NCBI GenBank assembly: GCA_035276685.1 | Contig: DATELK010000092.1 | Location: 70,102 to 134,101 of the forward strand | Length of the DNA: 64,000 nt | Source: JACVRN01 sp035276685 | GTDB taxonomy: Bacteria; Acidobacteriota; Blastocatellia; Pyrinomonadales; Pyrinomonadaceae | Direction: 5' to 3' | Shown here: positions 53,544 through 62,561 of the stretch, in pieces | Layout of the letters: the number at the start of each line of letters is the position of its first letter | Position numbering within the stretch: position 1 is the first letter of the stretch | Notes under the pieces: generated by a model | The model's input: the letters and a program-made list of their open reading frames with translations, nothing else | What the model was told of the DNA's origin: nothing | Databases searched by the model: none | Position numbers and translations under genes: made by a program

Positions 53544-55029
53544 ATGGGCTATAAGAGTTTTTTTCCATTTCTGTTGCTCCTCTTCATCATCCTGTTTGCC
53601 GGTGCGCCAACTGCGAAAGCCTGTTCATGCGCCCTGAAGCAGACGGTGCTTGAAGAATACGCATGGGCGGACGTAGTCGTTGTCACCCGTGCCGTCTCGG
53701 TCGAAAAGGTTGAAAAGCCCGAGAAGGAAGTAGAGAGGGGCAGCGAGTTTCGCAACGTCGTCTCGACCAAGATGGTTGTAGAGAAAGTCTACAAGGGAAA
53801 TCTGAAGGTCGGGGACGAGATGATTTTCGCTCAGGGCAGCGGCGCAAACTGTATCTGGACTTTCGATGAAGAGTCGGTGGATGGACAGTACCTCTTCTAT
53901 CTTAAAACTGTGAAGGGCTCAAAAGTCTGGATAGCCGGAACGTGCGGGAGGTCGAATGCTCTGTCCTATGCCGCTGAAGACCTGCTCTACTTGAACAAGC
54001 TGGACAAGGTGCGCGGCAAGACCAGAATCTCCGGCAGCATCAGGTTCTACCAAGAGGCAGACTTAAGTGTGGAGGGCATAAACGTCAGCATCACGGGCGC
54101 GGGTAAGACCTATAAAGTTAAGACAGACGCCAGCGGGGTCTTTGAAATTTACGACCTGCCCGCGGGCAAATACACGGTCGAGCCGGAAGTGCCGCTCGGC
54201 TGGAAGCTGAGCAGGTTCTTGACGGGACGCTCGCGCAGTGTCGCGTGGGTGGATAAAGACACAGACCCGAAGAAGATTCCGATTATTCTGGAAGAGAAAA
54301 AGCACGCCAGCCTGGATATTTTTTTTGAGATAGACAATGCCATACGCGGCAGGCTTTACGACCCCGCCGGAAAGCCCATGAAGGGCGTTTGCATCCATGC
54401 GATTCCGGCGAAGGTAGGAGAGCAGGGAGCCTACCTTTCAGACTGCACGGACGCGAGCGGCGACTTCGCCATCACAGAGCTGCCGCGCGGAAGCTACGTC
54501 CTGGTCGTCAACGAAGACGGCAAGATAAGCAGCGACGAGCCCTTCAAGACCTTCTATTACCCGAACGTTTACGAGCGCGAGAAGGCGGCAGTCCTGACCA
54601 TAGGCGTCGGCGACATTATAAACGGCATTAACATCTACGCGCCTGAGACGGAGGAGACCATCACGGTCGAGGGCGTCTTTCTTTATTCGGACGGAAATCC
54701 CGTGGTTGACGATATAGTGGAATTCAAACCCGACAAAGTCGAAGGCAACATAGTAAGGAGATGCTCAGGCCAAGACTGACGCTAAGGGACGATTCTCGAT
54801 GAAGATTTTGAAGGGCCTGAAGGGGAAATTGTACGGCTCCATGTACGCCTACGTAGGCGAGTACAAGAATTGTCCGAAGCTTGACAGAATTATAAGGAAG
54901 AGCGGGAACACCGTGGCCGAGATAGAAACGCCCGCGATAGAAATCGGGGCCGACAACAATATCTACAACGTGGAATTGAAATATCCTTTTCCGCGCTGCG
55001 AGAAAGCGAAAGAAGAAGATGACCGCTGA
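53544..55029 (+). pseudogene. Exported carboxypeptidase-regulatory-like protein with a frameshift
   Basis: The first frame (53544-54779, 411 aa) has a signal peptide ending KACSCA, an N-terminal TIMP/NTR-like Cys-rich domain (CSCALKQTVLEEYAWADVVV...FAQGSGANCIWTF...AGTCGRS) and then CarboxypepD_reg/SdrD-like beta-sandwiches (SGSIRFYQEADLSVEGINVS; RGRLYDPAGKPMKGVCIHAI). It stops in the third repeat. The next frame, open from 54757 to 55029, continues exactly that repeat (AKTDAKGRFSMKILKGLKGK and on to PFPRCEKAKEEDDR). A one-base indel near 54750-54760 joins them. Either a recent mutation or a sequencing error. Confidence 0.75.
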
Positions 55030-55062
55030 GCGCGGCCCATACTCTAACGGCTCAAAATAAGA

Positions 55063-55105
55063 GAGGCGCGACCGAGGAGAGAACGGGTCGCGCCTCTTCG
55101 ATTTT
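55063..55105. terminator. Bidirectional rho-independent terminator
   Basis: GAGGCGCGACC (55063-55073) and GGTCGCGCCTC (55086-55096) form a perfect 11-bp stem, followed by TTCGATTTT. It lies between the convergent ends of the frameshifted gene and the 55128 gene and can serve both. Confidence 0.85.
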
Positions 55106-55127
55106 CGTAAACGGCTTTCTGTCCGGG

Positions 55128-55736
55128 TTAAGGCTTATCGTCGGCAGTTGTAGATGCCGTGTCTTTTCGCTGCTTGACGTAAACGTCGCCGCGCTGCTTG
55201 AGGTTAGCCTTCTGCGCCAGCGTGTAGAGCGCGGAGGCCAGTATGTCCTCGTTCTCCATCTTAAAGCTGGTGACGCCGTTCATCTGCGTGTCCTGGTCGT
55301 TGTACTGTAGAGTTAGATAACGAAACTTCTTCTTTATCAGGAGCGCGGGCAGGGCGAAGATGCTGGCGCGTGCTGCAACGTCGGCGGCGATGGGTCTTTT
55401 CGATTTAACATCGGCGAAGGCCGAAGCGACAGAGCTGTAGGGAATGGAGAATATCTCCTGCTGGTACTTGTTGCGGAAGAGCAGGCGGCTGTTGGCGTCG
55501 TCAAAGTTAATCGTGCCGTCCATCTTCTTGTTGTAGCCGAAGACGCCGCCCTCGTACTTGACCTTGATGCTTTCCGGTGCCATGGGCGGCGTGGCCGTCG
55601 TGGTCGTAGTGGCCGTCTTACCCGTCGCCACTGAATCGTCCGTCTGAACCGAGCGCGGGCGCTGCGCCTGTGCGGTGGCGCTCGCCATAAACAGGACGAG
55701 CGCACCTATCCAGGCTAATCTGATGGCTTTATTCAT
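55128..55736 (-). CDS. Exported protein of unknown function
   Basis: 202 aa with a signal peptide (MNKAIRLAWIGALVLFMASA-TAQAQ) and a Thr-rich linker (TATTTTTATPP). The globular part (VKYEGGVFGYNKKMDGTINF; LFRNKYQQEIFSIPYSSVAS) looks like a PH-like or bacterial-PH strand pattern: it describes a value compared with a threshold, as in many acidobacterial exported proteins. GAGGAG precedes the ATG. No family assigned. Confidence 0.6.
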   Translation of the reverse strand: MNKAIRLAWIGALVLFMASATAQAQRPRSVQTDDSVATGKTATTTTTATPPMAPESIKVKYEGGVFGYNKKMDGTINFDDANSRLLFRNKYQQEIFSIPYSSVASAFADVKSKRPIAADVAARASIFALPALLIKKKFRYLTLQYNDQDTQMNGVTSFKMENEDILASALYTLAQKANLKQRGDVYVKQRKDTASTTADDKP

Positions 55737-55787
55737 TTTGTTTCTCTCCTCAAGTAGCAGAACTGAAATTAGCGCGGGAATCTAGAA

Positions 55788-56387
55788 CTAAAGACGCATT
55801 TGGCCGACCGTTCGTTGCCAGACTAATGTTTGCTTCAGAACGCAGAGGCGCTGGCGCTCTTCGGGCGCGCAGGCTGGCTCAAGCTGTCCTATGATGGCCT
55901 CAATCAGCGGGACGCTGAAGGGCCCCGCGTGCGCCACCACCTGCGAGTAGTAATGTAGCTGTATGCGCCCGTCCGCGTCCTTGTGAAAGCCCTGAATGTC
56001 CTCGTCCGCCAGCCTGTAGACCTCCTGGTTGACGGGAATCACACGGCGCGGGACTGCGTGATGAAAGGTCTGCTTCGCGGGGTCGCGCCAGCCTAAAAGC
56101 AGTATTCCTATCAACAGTCCCTGCTCGTTCAGGTAGTCCGGGCTCAGTATGGACAGGTCGGACGGTGGCGAAAGTCGCGGGCCGTAGTTTCCATACTCCG
56201 GATTAGCCAGCAGCGAGTTGTAAATCACGCCTACCACGTCCAGCTCATCGTCCAGAGGGATAGAGACGAACTGCGCGAAGCCGTAATCGTCCGGCGCAGG
56301 CGGCTCGCCCGCATCCAGCCGGTCAATCACTCGCCCTATGTAGTCTACGTGCGAGTTGGATTTGACTATCTTGGCAAGCTTAACCAT
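55788..56387 (-). CDS. Protein resembling a HerA N-terminal (HAS-barrel) domain
   Basis: 199 aa. VKSNSHVDYIGRVIDRLDAG, GFAQFVSIPLDDELDVVGVI and YNSLLANPEYGNYGPRLSP recall the HAS-barrel that precedes the ATPase of HerA-type DNA translocases; no ATPase follows. The C-terminal half is helical (SVPLIEAIIGQLEPACAPEE). With nurA in the same minus-strand run, a link to DNA end processing is possible, but that is inference from two weak clues. Confidence 0.45.
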   Translation of the reverse strand: MVKLAKIVKSNSHVDYIGRVIDRLDAGEPPAPDDYGFAQFVSIPLDDELDVVGVIYNSLLANPEYGNYGPRLSPPSDLSILSPDYLNEQGLLIGILLLGWRDPAKQTFHHAVPRRVIPVNQEVYRLADEDIQGFHKDADGRIQLHYYSQVVAHAGPFSVPLIEAIIGQLEPACAPEERQRLCVLKQTLVWQRTVGQMRL

Positions 56388-56400
56388 TTTCAGACTGTCG

Positions 56401-56943
56401 CTAGTATCCTCCCGTCGCGGGATTAGACCACTGCGGCACGTTGACGATAATCCACCAGAGCAGTAGCTGTATGCCCAGTATCAGCAGGCCGCAGAAGACG
56501 GAAGCGATGGATGCGCGGCGGCCTCCCCTGTGCGGCGCTCTGTATGAATAGAAGAGACCAGCGACTCCTATGAGCACAGCGCCGGGGACGAAAAGGATTC
56601 CGAGGAAAGGAACCAGCGCGTAGGTCGTGAAGGCCAGCGCCGTAGTAGAAGCGCCGTTTCGATTAACGTCTGGAAGCATGGTTGACATAGAACTTTTCGT
56701 TGAGCCGGGCGGCAACGGCTTTGTGCCTTTGGCATCACCGCCGCGACTCCTGTTCGCGGGCCGCTGCGCGTAATAAGAGGCTCTGAGCGCGTCAGCCGGG
56801 CGATAATTTTCTTCGAGCGGCCCGCCGCAGGCCGAGCAGAAGCGTGCTTCACGACGCCTTGCCCCTGCGCCGCACTGAGGGCAGACAGGCGCTTCCTGCT
56901 TCTCCTGCTGCGCTTCCTGCGTCTTGCCTGTTTCGCTACTCAT
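56401..56943 (-). CDS. Zinc-ribbon membrane protein
   Basis: 180 aa. An N-terminal double-CxxC zinc ribbon (CPQCGAGARRREARFCSACG) and a disordered Ser/Pro/Arg linker precede two membrane helices (FTTYALVPFLGILFVPGAVL; VFCGLLILGIQLLLWWIIV), with DUF4190-like character. Inner membrane, function unknown. It is 13 bp upstream of the HAS-barrel-like gene on the same strand and probably co-transcribed. Confidence 0.7.
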   Translation of the reverse strand: MSSETGKTQEAQQEKQEAPVCPQCGAGARRREARFCSACGGPLEENYRPADALRASYYAQRPANRSRGGDAKGTKPLPPGSTKSSMSTMLPDVNRNGASTTALAFTTYALVPFLGILFVPGAVLIGVAGLFYSYRAPHRGGRRASIASVFCGLLILGIQLLLWWIIVNVPQWSNPATGGY

Positions 56944-57007
56944 CTGAAATCTGAAAGCGGGCCCTTACACCGCCCAACAATCCTTATCATAAAGGCAAAA
57001 GGAAAAA

Positions 57008-57297
57008 GAGGCCAGAGGTTAGAGGTTAGAAGTTGAGTCGAAAGGAAGCCTTCTTTAGTCCCGTCAGGGACTCTTGATAATAGCCCAGTGCTTTAGCACT
57101 GGGTGTAGTTACCAGATAAAGAAAGGAGTCCCGTAGGGACGGCTGAAAGAGATGCTCAGTCGTCCCTACGGGACTCTATTCTTTTCCCACGCTTATCCCC
57201 AGCCATAAATGGCTGGGCTATTATCACGCGAGTCCCTGAAGGGACTAAAGACAACGCTGCCTGGACTCAATCACTGACCTCTAACCTCTGACCTTTA
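57008..57297. repeat. Nested REP-like inverted-repeat structure
   Basis: Outer arms GAGGCCAGAGGTTAGAGG and CTCTAACCTCTGACCTTTA enclose TTTAGTCCCGTCAGGGACTC ... GAGTCCCTGAAGGGACTAAA, then ATAGCCCAGTGC/GCACTGGG and CCAGCCATAAATGGCTGGGC hairpins, and in the centre GAGTCCCGTAGGGACG ... CGTCCCTACGGGACTC. It fills the whole 351-bp gap 56944-57294 and contains the nurA stop codon. It resembles clustered REP elements seen in several phyla. Confidence 0.75.
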
Positions 57298-58503
57298 CCT
57301 TCTACGCACCTTGCTGGTGCTCTTGCGAGAGAGGCCGAAGTTGAGGTGCTCGCGCTCGGCGAACTCCTGCACGACGCGAAGGAACTCGGCGCGCTCGCGT
57401 TGTGAGATGACGGCCGCCGCGTCCGCAGTCTCTATGGCGTAAGGGTAGCCGAGTCCTACTACACACTCTGCGCGCACAGTGTCCAGCACGTCTTCCAGCA
57501 GCCCAGCTTCATAGACCCACGCGGGCACGTCCAGTCGCGCGGGCAGCCCGTCGCCGGTCGTCTGTAAATAGGTGAACCCAACAAGCGGCTCTCCCTTTTC
57601 ATCCTCAAAGCCTTCGCGCAAGGAGTAGCAGAAGCTCGTGCGCGCTCCCCAATGGTCGAGCAGCGGAGGCTCTCCGGCTATCTCTGCATGAAGAAACTGC
57701 GCGTCGTAGATGGAGAGGTCTTTTGATGGGCGCGAGCCGTTCTTGAGTACGTCCAGCAGCCTCACAAGGTCGCGCGCATAGGATTGGTCTATGAAGCCTA
57801 CGAGCGGCACGCGTGTCTCGCGCGAGAGATTTATCAGCTGCACAAGCGAGCTTACGTAAGCATCCTGAATCTTTGTCTTCGGGAGCGCAATCGAGATGAG
57901 AAGCGTGCCGTCCAGAAGCGCCACGGGAGTTCTCTCGCCTCGCTCCTGCCAGTCTCGCTTCTTCTCAAGGAACCTTGCGGTCTCTTCAATCTCAAGCCGG
58001 AAGCGGTGAAGGTCAACCACGGTGTCCGCTTTGACTCGCTCGTCGGTGCCCGCAAGAAGCTCTTCCGGCGAGACAATCTCCGAGCGTGCCTGCTTCTCAT
58101 AAATGCGCTCGCGCGAATGAGGATTCTCGAACCAAGCCACCTGCACGACCGCGAGAGGAAGGGAAATTTCTTTGCCGGGAGTGAGCTGGCTGCCGTCGGC
58201 CGCGAAGGTCACGCGCTCTTGAAGCATCTCGACGGCCCACCGGCGCGCCTCTTCGTGCGTCGCCCACTTCTCGCCGAAGGGCACTACCATTGAGCCCGCG
58301 CGGTCAAGCTCCGTGGAGGGAAGCGCGCCCGATAGTGTGCGCGCACGACTAGTCCGTGCGCTCACTTCTTCCGACGAAAGAGTGCCTAGCAATCTGAGGC
58401 GCTGGCAATAGTCCGCCACCTGCTCGCGCCAGCTTCTGTCAAAGCGCAAGAACTCCTCGCGCCGCGCCGCAAGCGCCTCTGCCAGAAGATTACGGTACAA
58501 CAT
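57295..58503 (-). CDS. nurA: NurA-domain 5'-3' nuclease
   Basis: 402 aa. FAADGSQLTP (first catalytic Asp), VALLDGTLL and GFIDQSYARDLVRLLDVL match the NurA fold; the middle has a long helical insertion. NurA works with the HerA translocase in resection of DNA breaks. A HerA ATPase is not coded in the window. The ATG follows the hairpin repeat 58505-58595 almost directly, so its own ribosome site must lie inside that repeat or be absent. Confidence 0.85.
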   Translation of the reverse strand: MLYRNLLAEALAARREEFLRFDRSWREQVADYCQRLRLLGTLSSEEVSARTSRARTLSGALPSTELDRAGSMVVPFGEKWATHEEARRWAVEMLQERVTFAADGSQLTPGKEISLPLAVVQVAWFENPHSRERIYEKQARSEIVSPEELLAGTDERVKADTVVDLHRFRLEIEETARFLEKKRDWQERGERTPVALLDGTLLISIALPKTKIQDAYVSSLVQLINLSRETRVPLVGFIDQSYARDLVRLLDVLKNGSRPSKDLSIYDAQFLHAEIAGEPPLLDHWGARTSFCYSLREGFEDEKGEPLVGFTYLQTTGDGLPARLDVPAWVYEAGLLEDVLDTVRAECVVGLGYPYAIETADAAAVISQRERAEFLRVVQEFAEREHLNFGLSRKSTSKVRRR

Positions 58504-58504
58504 A

Positions 58505-58595
58505 AGAAGGCAATGCAGAGGTCAGAGTGCAGAATGCAGAAGTGAAACGCCGTCCTGCTTTTCATTCATCATTCTGCACTCTGCCTTCTGCATTA
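58505..58595. repeat. Word-composed hairpin between the 58593 gene and nurA
   Basis: Arms AATGCAGAGGTCAGAGTGCA and TGCACTCTGCCTTCTGCATT are built of the word TGCAGA. It fills the entire gap: it starts two bases past the nurA start codon and its other end contains the stop codon of the gene at 58593. Confidence 0.75.
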
Positions 58596-59105
58596 TTTCT
58601 GCGCTCTGGCCCATTCTTCCTGCGAAGGGGTGAAGTAGGTGTGCTTCAGCTTGCTGTTGACGAAGGTGTAGGCGATGCCGTCCTTCAGATTGCGAAAGAT
58701 GGAGACGCCGCCTGTTCCGTCCTGCCGCTCGAAACGGTCGTTGCTCGCGATGTTGAGCGATTCGGGCGTGTCGCTGGAATTGGTGTGCTGTAACACGACC
58801 TGTCTCACAGTGCCTTCAAGCTCCGGCTGAAGCTTTTTGGCCGCGACGAAGCGAGCGTCGATGAAGGCTATGGTGACTACTCCGCCCGCGACGTTGAATT
58901 GAAGGGTGCCGTTCTGGCCGGGTTTGTCCGCGATGGGCTTGCCAAGGATGCGCTCGACATCTGCGCGGCGGGACTTCAAAGGCTCTATCCCGTTCCAGGC
59001 AGTGGCAGTCGCGAGCTGTGAAAAAATGCAGGTGGCGGCGATGGCTAAGACAATGGCTGCGCTCACGCGCCGCGCGCGAACGCCAAGGAGAATCGCGTTC
59101 TTCAT
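58593..59105 (-). CDS. Exported protein of unknown function
   Basis: 170 aa with signal peptide MKNAILLGVRARRVSAAIVL...TCIFSQLATATA. The start of the mature protein, WNGIEPLKSRRADVERILGK, is a recurrent SmpA/OmlA-like module in acidobacterial exported proteins; the rest is strands. ATG 59105 chosen because the signal peptide begins there. The gene before nurA on the same strand. Confidence 0.65.
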   Translation of the reverse strand: MKNAILLGVRARRVSAAIVLAIAATCIFSQLATATAWNGIEPLKSRRADVERILGKPIADKPGQNGTLQFNVAGGVVTIAFIDARFVAAKKLQPELEGTVRQVVLQHTNSSDTPESLNIASNDRFERQDGTGGVSIFRNLKDGIAYTFVNSKLKHTYFTPSQEEWARAQK

Positions 59106-59133
59106 AGCACGGATGCTACAGCAGCTTAAATGC

Positions 59134-59242
59134 AGTGACAAGTGATAAGTGGAGAAAACAGTTTTCAGTAATCAGTTTTCAGTTTTCAGAAAAAGAGCAA
59201 CCTGCCTTTAACTGAAAACTGAAAACTAAAAACTGAAAACTG
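59134..59242. repeat. Word-composed hairpin after the TPR gene
   Basis: ACAGTTTTCAGTAATCAGTT and the following AGTTTTCAG words pair with ACTGAAAACTGAAAAC words on the other side. A GTGACAAGTGATAAGT stretch lies at its left. Same word set as 14751-14881. It separates the 58593 gene start from the stop of the gene at 59246. Confidence 0.75.
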
Positions 59243-59245
59243 TCT

Positions 59246-60472
59246 TTACTGCTTTACACGCTCGACGGATTGTTTGAAGTACTCGTCGTCTGGGGCGAGG
59301 CGCGCTCCCTTCTGGTAGGCACCGAGCGCCTTCTCGTATTGCTTGGAGATTTCGTAGGCGTAGCCAAGCTCTCTGTAAACGTTCGCGTCGTCGGGGGAAA
59401 GCTCTGCGGCTCGCTCAAGGGCCGTGATGGCCTTCGGGTAATTTTTCGAGCGCGAGTAAGTAAATCCCAGGAGGTAGAAGGTTCCGCCCTTCGCATCTTT
59501 GTCGGCTGCGGCTCGCTCAAGAATGGTCGCGGCGCGCGGCAGCTGTCCCGCGCCTATCAGAGCCTGTCCGAGCAGCGTGTTCGTGGCGGCGTCCGAGCGC
59601 GCACGCACAAGGGCTTCGCCTGCCCGCACGGCGCTCAGGTAATCCGCGTCCGCACGCGCCTTGACAGTGGCCGCGCCCGCGCGACGAAGGTAGGCTATGG
59701 TCAAAAGCTGCCACGCGGAGGCTATCTGCGCGTCGTTGAGCGTGGCGCGATTGAGCGCGGCAATCGCGGCGTCCATGTCGTTGCGCTCGAATGCTATCTG
59801 CCCAAGGTAATATAGAGAGCGTGCGTCCTTGGGGTTGGCCTTGACCGCCGCGCCGAAAGAGCGCTCTGCGTCCGCTCGCTTGTTCGTCTGGAATTCAGAG
59901 AGCCCGCGATAATAGAGCATGGCCGGGTCGGCCTGCGCGCCCTTTCTGCTCGTCGCGGCAACCAGCAGCGGCAGCGCCTCTTCAAACTTTTCCGTGAAGA
60001 CCAGCGCCTGTGCCAGCGCGTCCGCCGTGTTCGTGTCTTCCTTTCCTTCCCTGCGCTGTAATTCAAGCGCCCGCCTTAAATCATCTGCGGCCTCCGGGTA
60101 CTGCTTCAGATTCATCTCTGAAAAGCCCGCAATCTTCCACGCTTCCGCATTGTTCGGGTCTGAGGCCGCAATCTGTTTGGCCTCGCGAGCGGCTGCCGCG
60201 TACTGCTTCTGCTGAAAGAGCGAGAAGGCGCGCGAAGTGTCGCCGCTCGCGCCTGAAGTGTTAGGGCTGGAAGAAGGACGATTCGCAGCGCCTAATCTGG
60301 GCGCGGCGTCTTCTGAAGAAGAGAGTGTGCCTGCGTCGCTCGTCTGCGCCGTGGAAGATGGCGGCGGATTCACGCGCCTGGGGCGCACGGAGCCGGATTG
60401 TGCCGAGGCCAGAACACTAAAGGAAAAGATAAGCAGGCTGAGCGCAATCGCACGATGAATTTTACCCGTCAT
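59246..60472 (-). CDS. Exported TPR-repeat protein
   Basis: 408 aa. Signal peptide (AIALSLLIFSFSVLASAQS), a Ser/Pro-rich linker, then about eight TPR units (for example AWKIAGFSEMNLKQYPEAAD; ARSLYYLGQIAFERNDMDAA; VYRELGYAYEISKQYEKALG). Periplasmic scaffold by prediction. No catalytic domain. Monocistronic. Gap 60473-60800 upstream contains only the palindromic repeat copy 3. Confidence 0.85.
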   Translation of the reverse strand: MTGKIHRAIALSLLIFSFSVLASAQSGSVRPRRVNPPPSSTAQTSDAGTLSSSEDAAPRLGAANRPSSSPNTSGASGDTSRAFSLFQQKQYAAAAREAKQIAASDPNNAEAWKIAGFSEMNLKQYPEAADDLRRALELQRREGKEDTNTADALAQALVFTEKFEEALPLLVAATSRKGAQADPAMLYYRGLSEFQTNKRADAERSFGAAVKANPKDARSLYYLGQIAFERNDMDAAIAALNRATLNDAQIASAWQLLTIAYLRRAGAATVKARADADYLSAVRAGEALVRARSDAATNTLLGQALIGAGQLPRAATILERAAADKDAKGGTFYLLGFTYSRSKNYPKAITALERAAELSPDDANVYRELGYAYEISKQYEKALGAYQKGARLAPDDEYFKQSVERVKQ

Positions 60473-60617
60473 ACGTCACCTATTCTTTCACGTTCGAAGG
60501 CCGCAGCGCCAGTCCGACGGGGAGAAGACAGGCTTGAGGGCCAAAAAGCTTCCCGTCCGATGCCTGAAGCCGCGAATTTGGTTTGCTTCAAAATGTTGGG
60601 AGATAGAGAAGGAAATT

Positions 60618-60698
60618 AACAGGGATGGACAGGATATACAGGATAAAAGAAGAAGAGTTGTCTTTTCTTTATCCTGTATATCCTGTCCATCCCTGTTA
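60618..60698. repeat. Palindromic interspersed repeat, copy 3 of 3
   Basis: Arms AACAGGGATGGACAGGATAT and ATATCCTGTCCATCCCTGTT, the longest and most symmetrical of the three copies, with an A-rich then T-rich loop. Intergenic, upstream of the beta-propeller gene. Confidence 0.85.
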
Positions 60699-60800
60699 GA
60701 ATCTTTGTCATTGAAACCTTAAAGCTGAGGCTTTCGTATCTACGGCCCTGAAGTCTTACGGTGCCTCGCGTCCATCTCAAAAAGCGAACGGAGAATAGAT

Positions 60801-61877
60801 ATGAGTATACGGTTTTTTGTAAAAACGACTATCAGTATAGCGCTTGTCGCAGCCTTTGCCGCCACGCTTCAAGCCTTTCCCCTACAGTCTCAGGCGGCTG
60901 CGGCGCAGGCGGCGGCGGCTTCCGTCCTTCTGATTCTTAACAAGGCTGAGAACACGCTGGCTATAGTAGACCCTGTGAGCCTGAAAGTGCTGGGGAAGGT
61001 TCCCACGGGGGAGGGGCCGCACGAAGTAGTTGCTTCGGCGGACGGCCGCATCGCTTACGTGGCCAACTACGGGACGCAGCAGAAGGTTGGCAATTCTCTC
61101 TCCGTCATAGACCTAGTCGCGCGCCGGGAGATAAAGCGCGTTGAGCTGGGGCCGCTCCTTCGCCCGCACGGCATTGTTCTCTCGAACGGCAAAGTCTATT
61201 TCACGGCCGAAGTCAATCGTGTCATAGCCCGCTATGACCCTATGCAGGAGCGCGTTGACTGGATTATGGGCACGGGCCAGTCCATCACTCACATGCTTGT
61301 CATCACGCCGGACGGGAAGCGCGCCTACACCACCAACATAGTCTCCGGCACAGTTACTTCCATTGATTTCACGGTGCCGGTTCCCCAGCAGGTCACGCAG
61401 ATTCAGGTAGGCAAGGGGCCGGAAGCCATAGACATCTCGCCGGACGGCACGGAGGTGTGGGTGGGCCAGAACGGCGAAGGAAGCATAGCCGTCATAGACA
61501 CCGCGACCAACAAGGTGAAAGAGACGATTAAGGTCGGAGAGGTTCCCATACGAGTTAAATTCACGCCGGACGGAAAGCGCGTGCTCGTCTCTGACGCGAA
61601 GGGGGGCGAGCTTATCATGTTGGACGCCGCCACTCGCAAGGAGCTTAAGCGGCTAAAGGTCGCGGGTACGCCCGTTGGCATTCTCATCACGCCGGACGGC
61701 TCTCGCGCCTTCGTCGCCGCGATGGAAGCCAACAAGGTCATGGTTATAGACCTCGCGAAGCTTGAGATTGCCGGAGCCATAGAACCGGGCCAGGGCCCTG
61801 ACGGTCTTGGATGGGCCGCACCCTCTCAGAAAGATGCGACCACTCAACCTAAGCCCGCAAACGGCGCGCAGCAATAA
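60801..61877 (+). CDS. Exported YncE-like beta-propeller protein
   Basis: 358 aa with a signal peptide (VKTTISIALVAAFAATLQAF) and about seven propeller blades carrying the recurrent VSxDGxxAYV and ITPDG..A(Y/F)V motifs (VVASADGRIAYVANYG; DISPDGTEVWVGQNGEGSIA; VLITPDGSRAFVAA-type). Periplasmic binding or quality-control role by family. GGAG precedes the ATG. Confidence 0.9.
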   Translation: MSIRFFVKTTISIALVAAFAATLQAFPLQSQAAAAQAAAASVLLILNKAENTLAIVDPVSLKVLGKVPTGEGPHEVVASADGRIAYVANYGTQQKVGNSLSVIDLVARREIKRVELGPLLRPHGIVLSNGKVYFTAEVNRVIARYDPMQERVDWIMGTGQSITHMLVITPDGKRAYTTNIVSGTVTSIDFTVPVPQQVTQIQVGKGPEAIDISPDGTEVWVGQNGEGSIAVIDTATNKVKETIKVGEVPIRVKFTPDGKRVLVSDAKGGELIMLDAATRKELKRLKVAGTPVGILITPDGSRAFVAAMEANKVMVIDLAKLEIAGAIEPGQGPDGLGWAAPSQKDATTQPKPANGAQQ

Positions 61878-61918
61878 CCACGCAAGCTTCGCCGCCGCAC
61901 GCGCGTAGAGTCACACAA

Positions 61919-61953
61919 GGGGCGCTGAGAAGATTGAATCTTCTCAGCGCCCC
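61919..61953. terminator. Strong inverted-repeat terminator
   Basis: GGGGCGCTGAGAAGATT and AATCTTCTCAGCGCCCC are perfect 17-bp arms around one base, 42 bp after the propeller gene. Followed by TTCCC rather than a clean T-run, so termination efficiency is uncertain. Confidence 0.75.
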
Positions 61954-62051
61954 TTCCCGTGCCCTTTTCCACTTTATACCGTAATCAGCCGGTAGTATTG
62001 TACCGGCAACAGCTAGATTGCTACTCGTTGATGGTCTTGTAGAAAATCCTG

Positions 62052-62561
62052 ATGAGGAAATCAATCACCATCTTCTTCCTGTTCTATACGGCAATCGGTT
62101 TTATAGCGAGCCTCATCATACATTTCCTGCTGTTTTTCGGCTTTAGCCTGTATAAAGAGTCTCCTTCGCTGTGGCTAATCATGCATCTCAGCATATTCGT
62201 GGGCTATATCGGACTCTACCTTTTAAGGAAACCTGGCAGAGAGCTTAAGGCAGAGGATTATACGAAGGATTTGGGCAGGCTCATGCTGGTGATAACAATC
62301 CTCTTCGTCCTTCTCGTGCCTTACACCATAATTAATTTCTTCTACTACCAGAGCGTGCTCAAACACGGATACCCTGACAGGGTTAACGGGCAATATCTTT
62401 TAGTCCTGGAGCACGGGCAAAAGCCAAAGGTGCTAACGGAAGAAGAGTTCGCGCGGGCGGAAACGTACCAGGCCAGAAAAACTTCGGGCCACTGGATGCT
62501 GGCCCATCTCTTTCCCCTTATGCTGCTCTACATGAACTATAAACTTGAAGGCGATGAGTGA
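62052..62561 (+). CDS. Membrane protein of unknown function
   Basis: 169 aa with about four membrane helices (FFLFYTAIGFIASLIIHFLL; LWLIMHLSIFVGYIGLYLLR; MLVITILFVLLVPYTIINFF; a last one near the C-terminus) and a polar loop (NGQYLLVLEHGQKPKVLTEE). Lower G+C than most of the window, as are all genes from here to the end. Family not recognised. The 262-bp gap that follows holds nothing I can name. Confidence 0.65.
   Translation: MRKSITIFFLFYTAIGFIASLIIHFLLFFGFSLYKESPSLWLIMHLSIFVGYIGLYLLRKPGRELKAEDYTKDLGRLMLVITILFVLLVPYTIINFFYYQSVLKHGYPDRVNGQYLLVLEHGQKPKVLTEEEFARAETYQARKTSGHWMLAHLFPLMLLYMNYKLEGDE

Noticed and set aside
57008..57297. Possible CRISPR array
   Set aside because: Repeats are inverted, nested and of unequal size, with no regular direct repeat and spacer pattern and no cas gene in the window.
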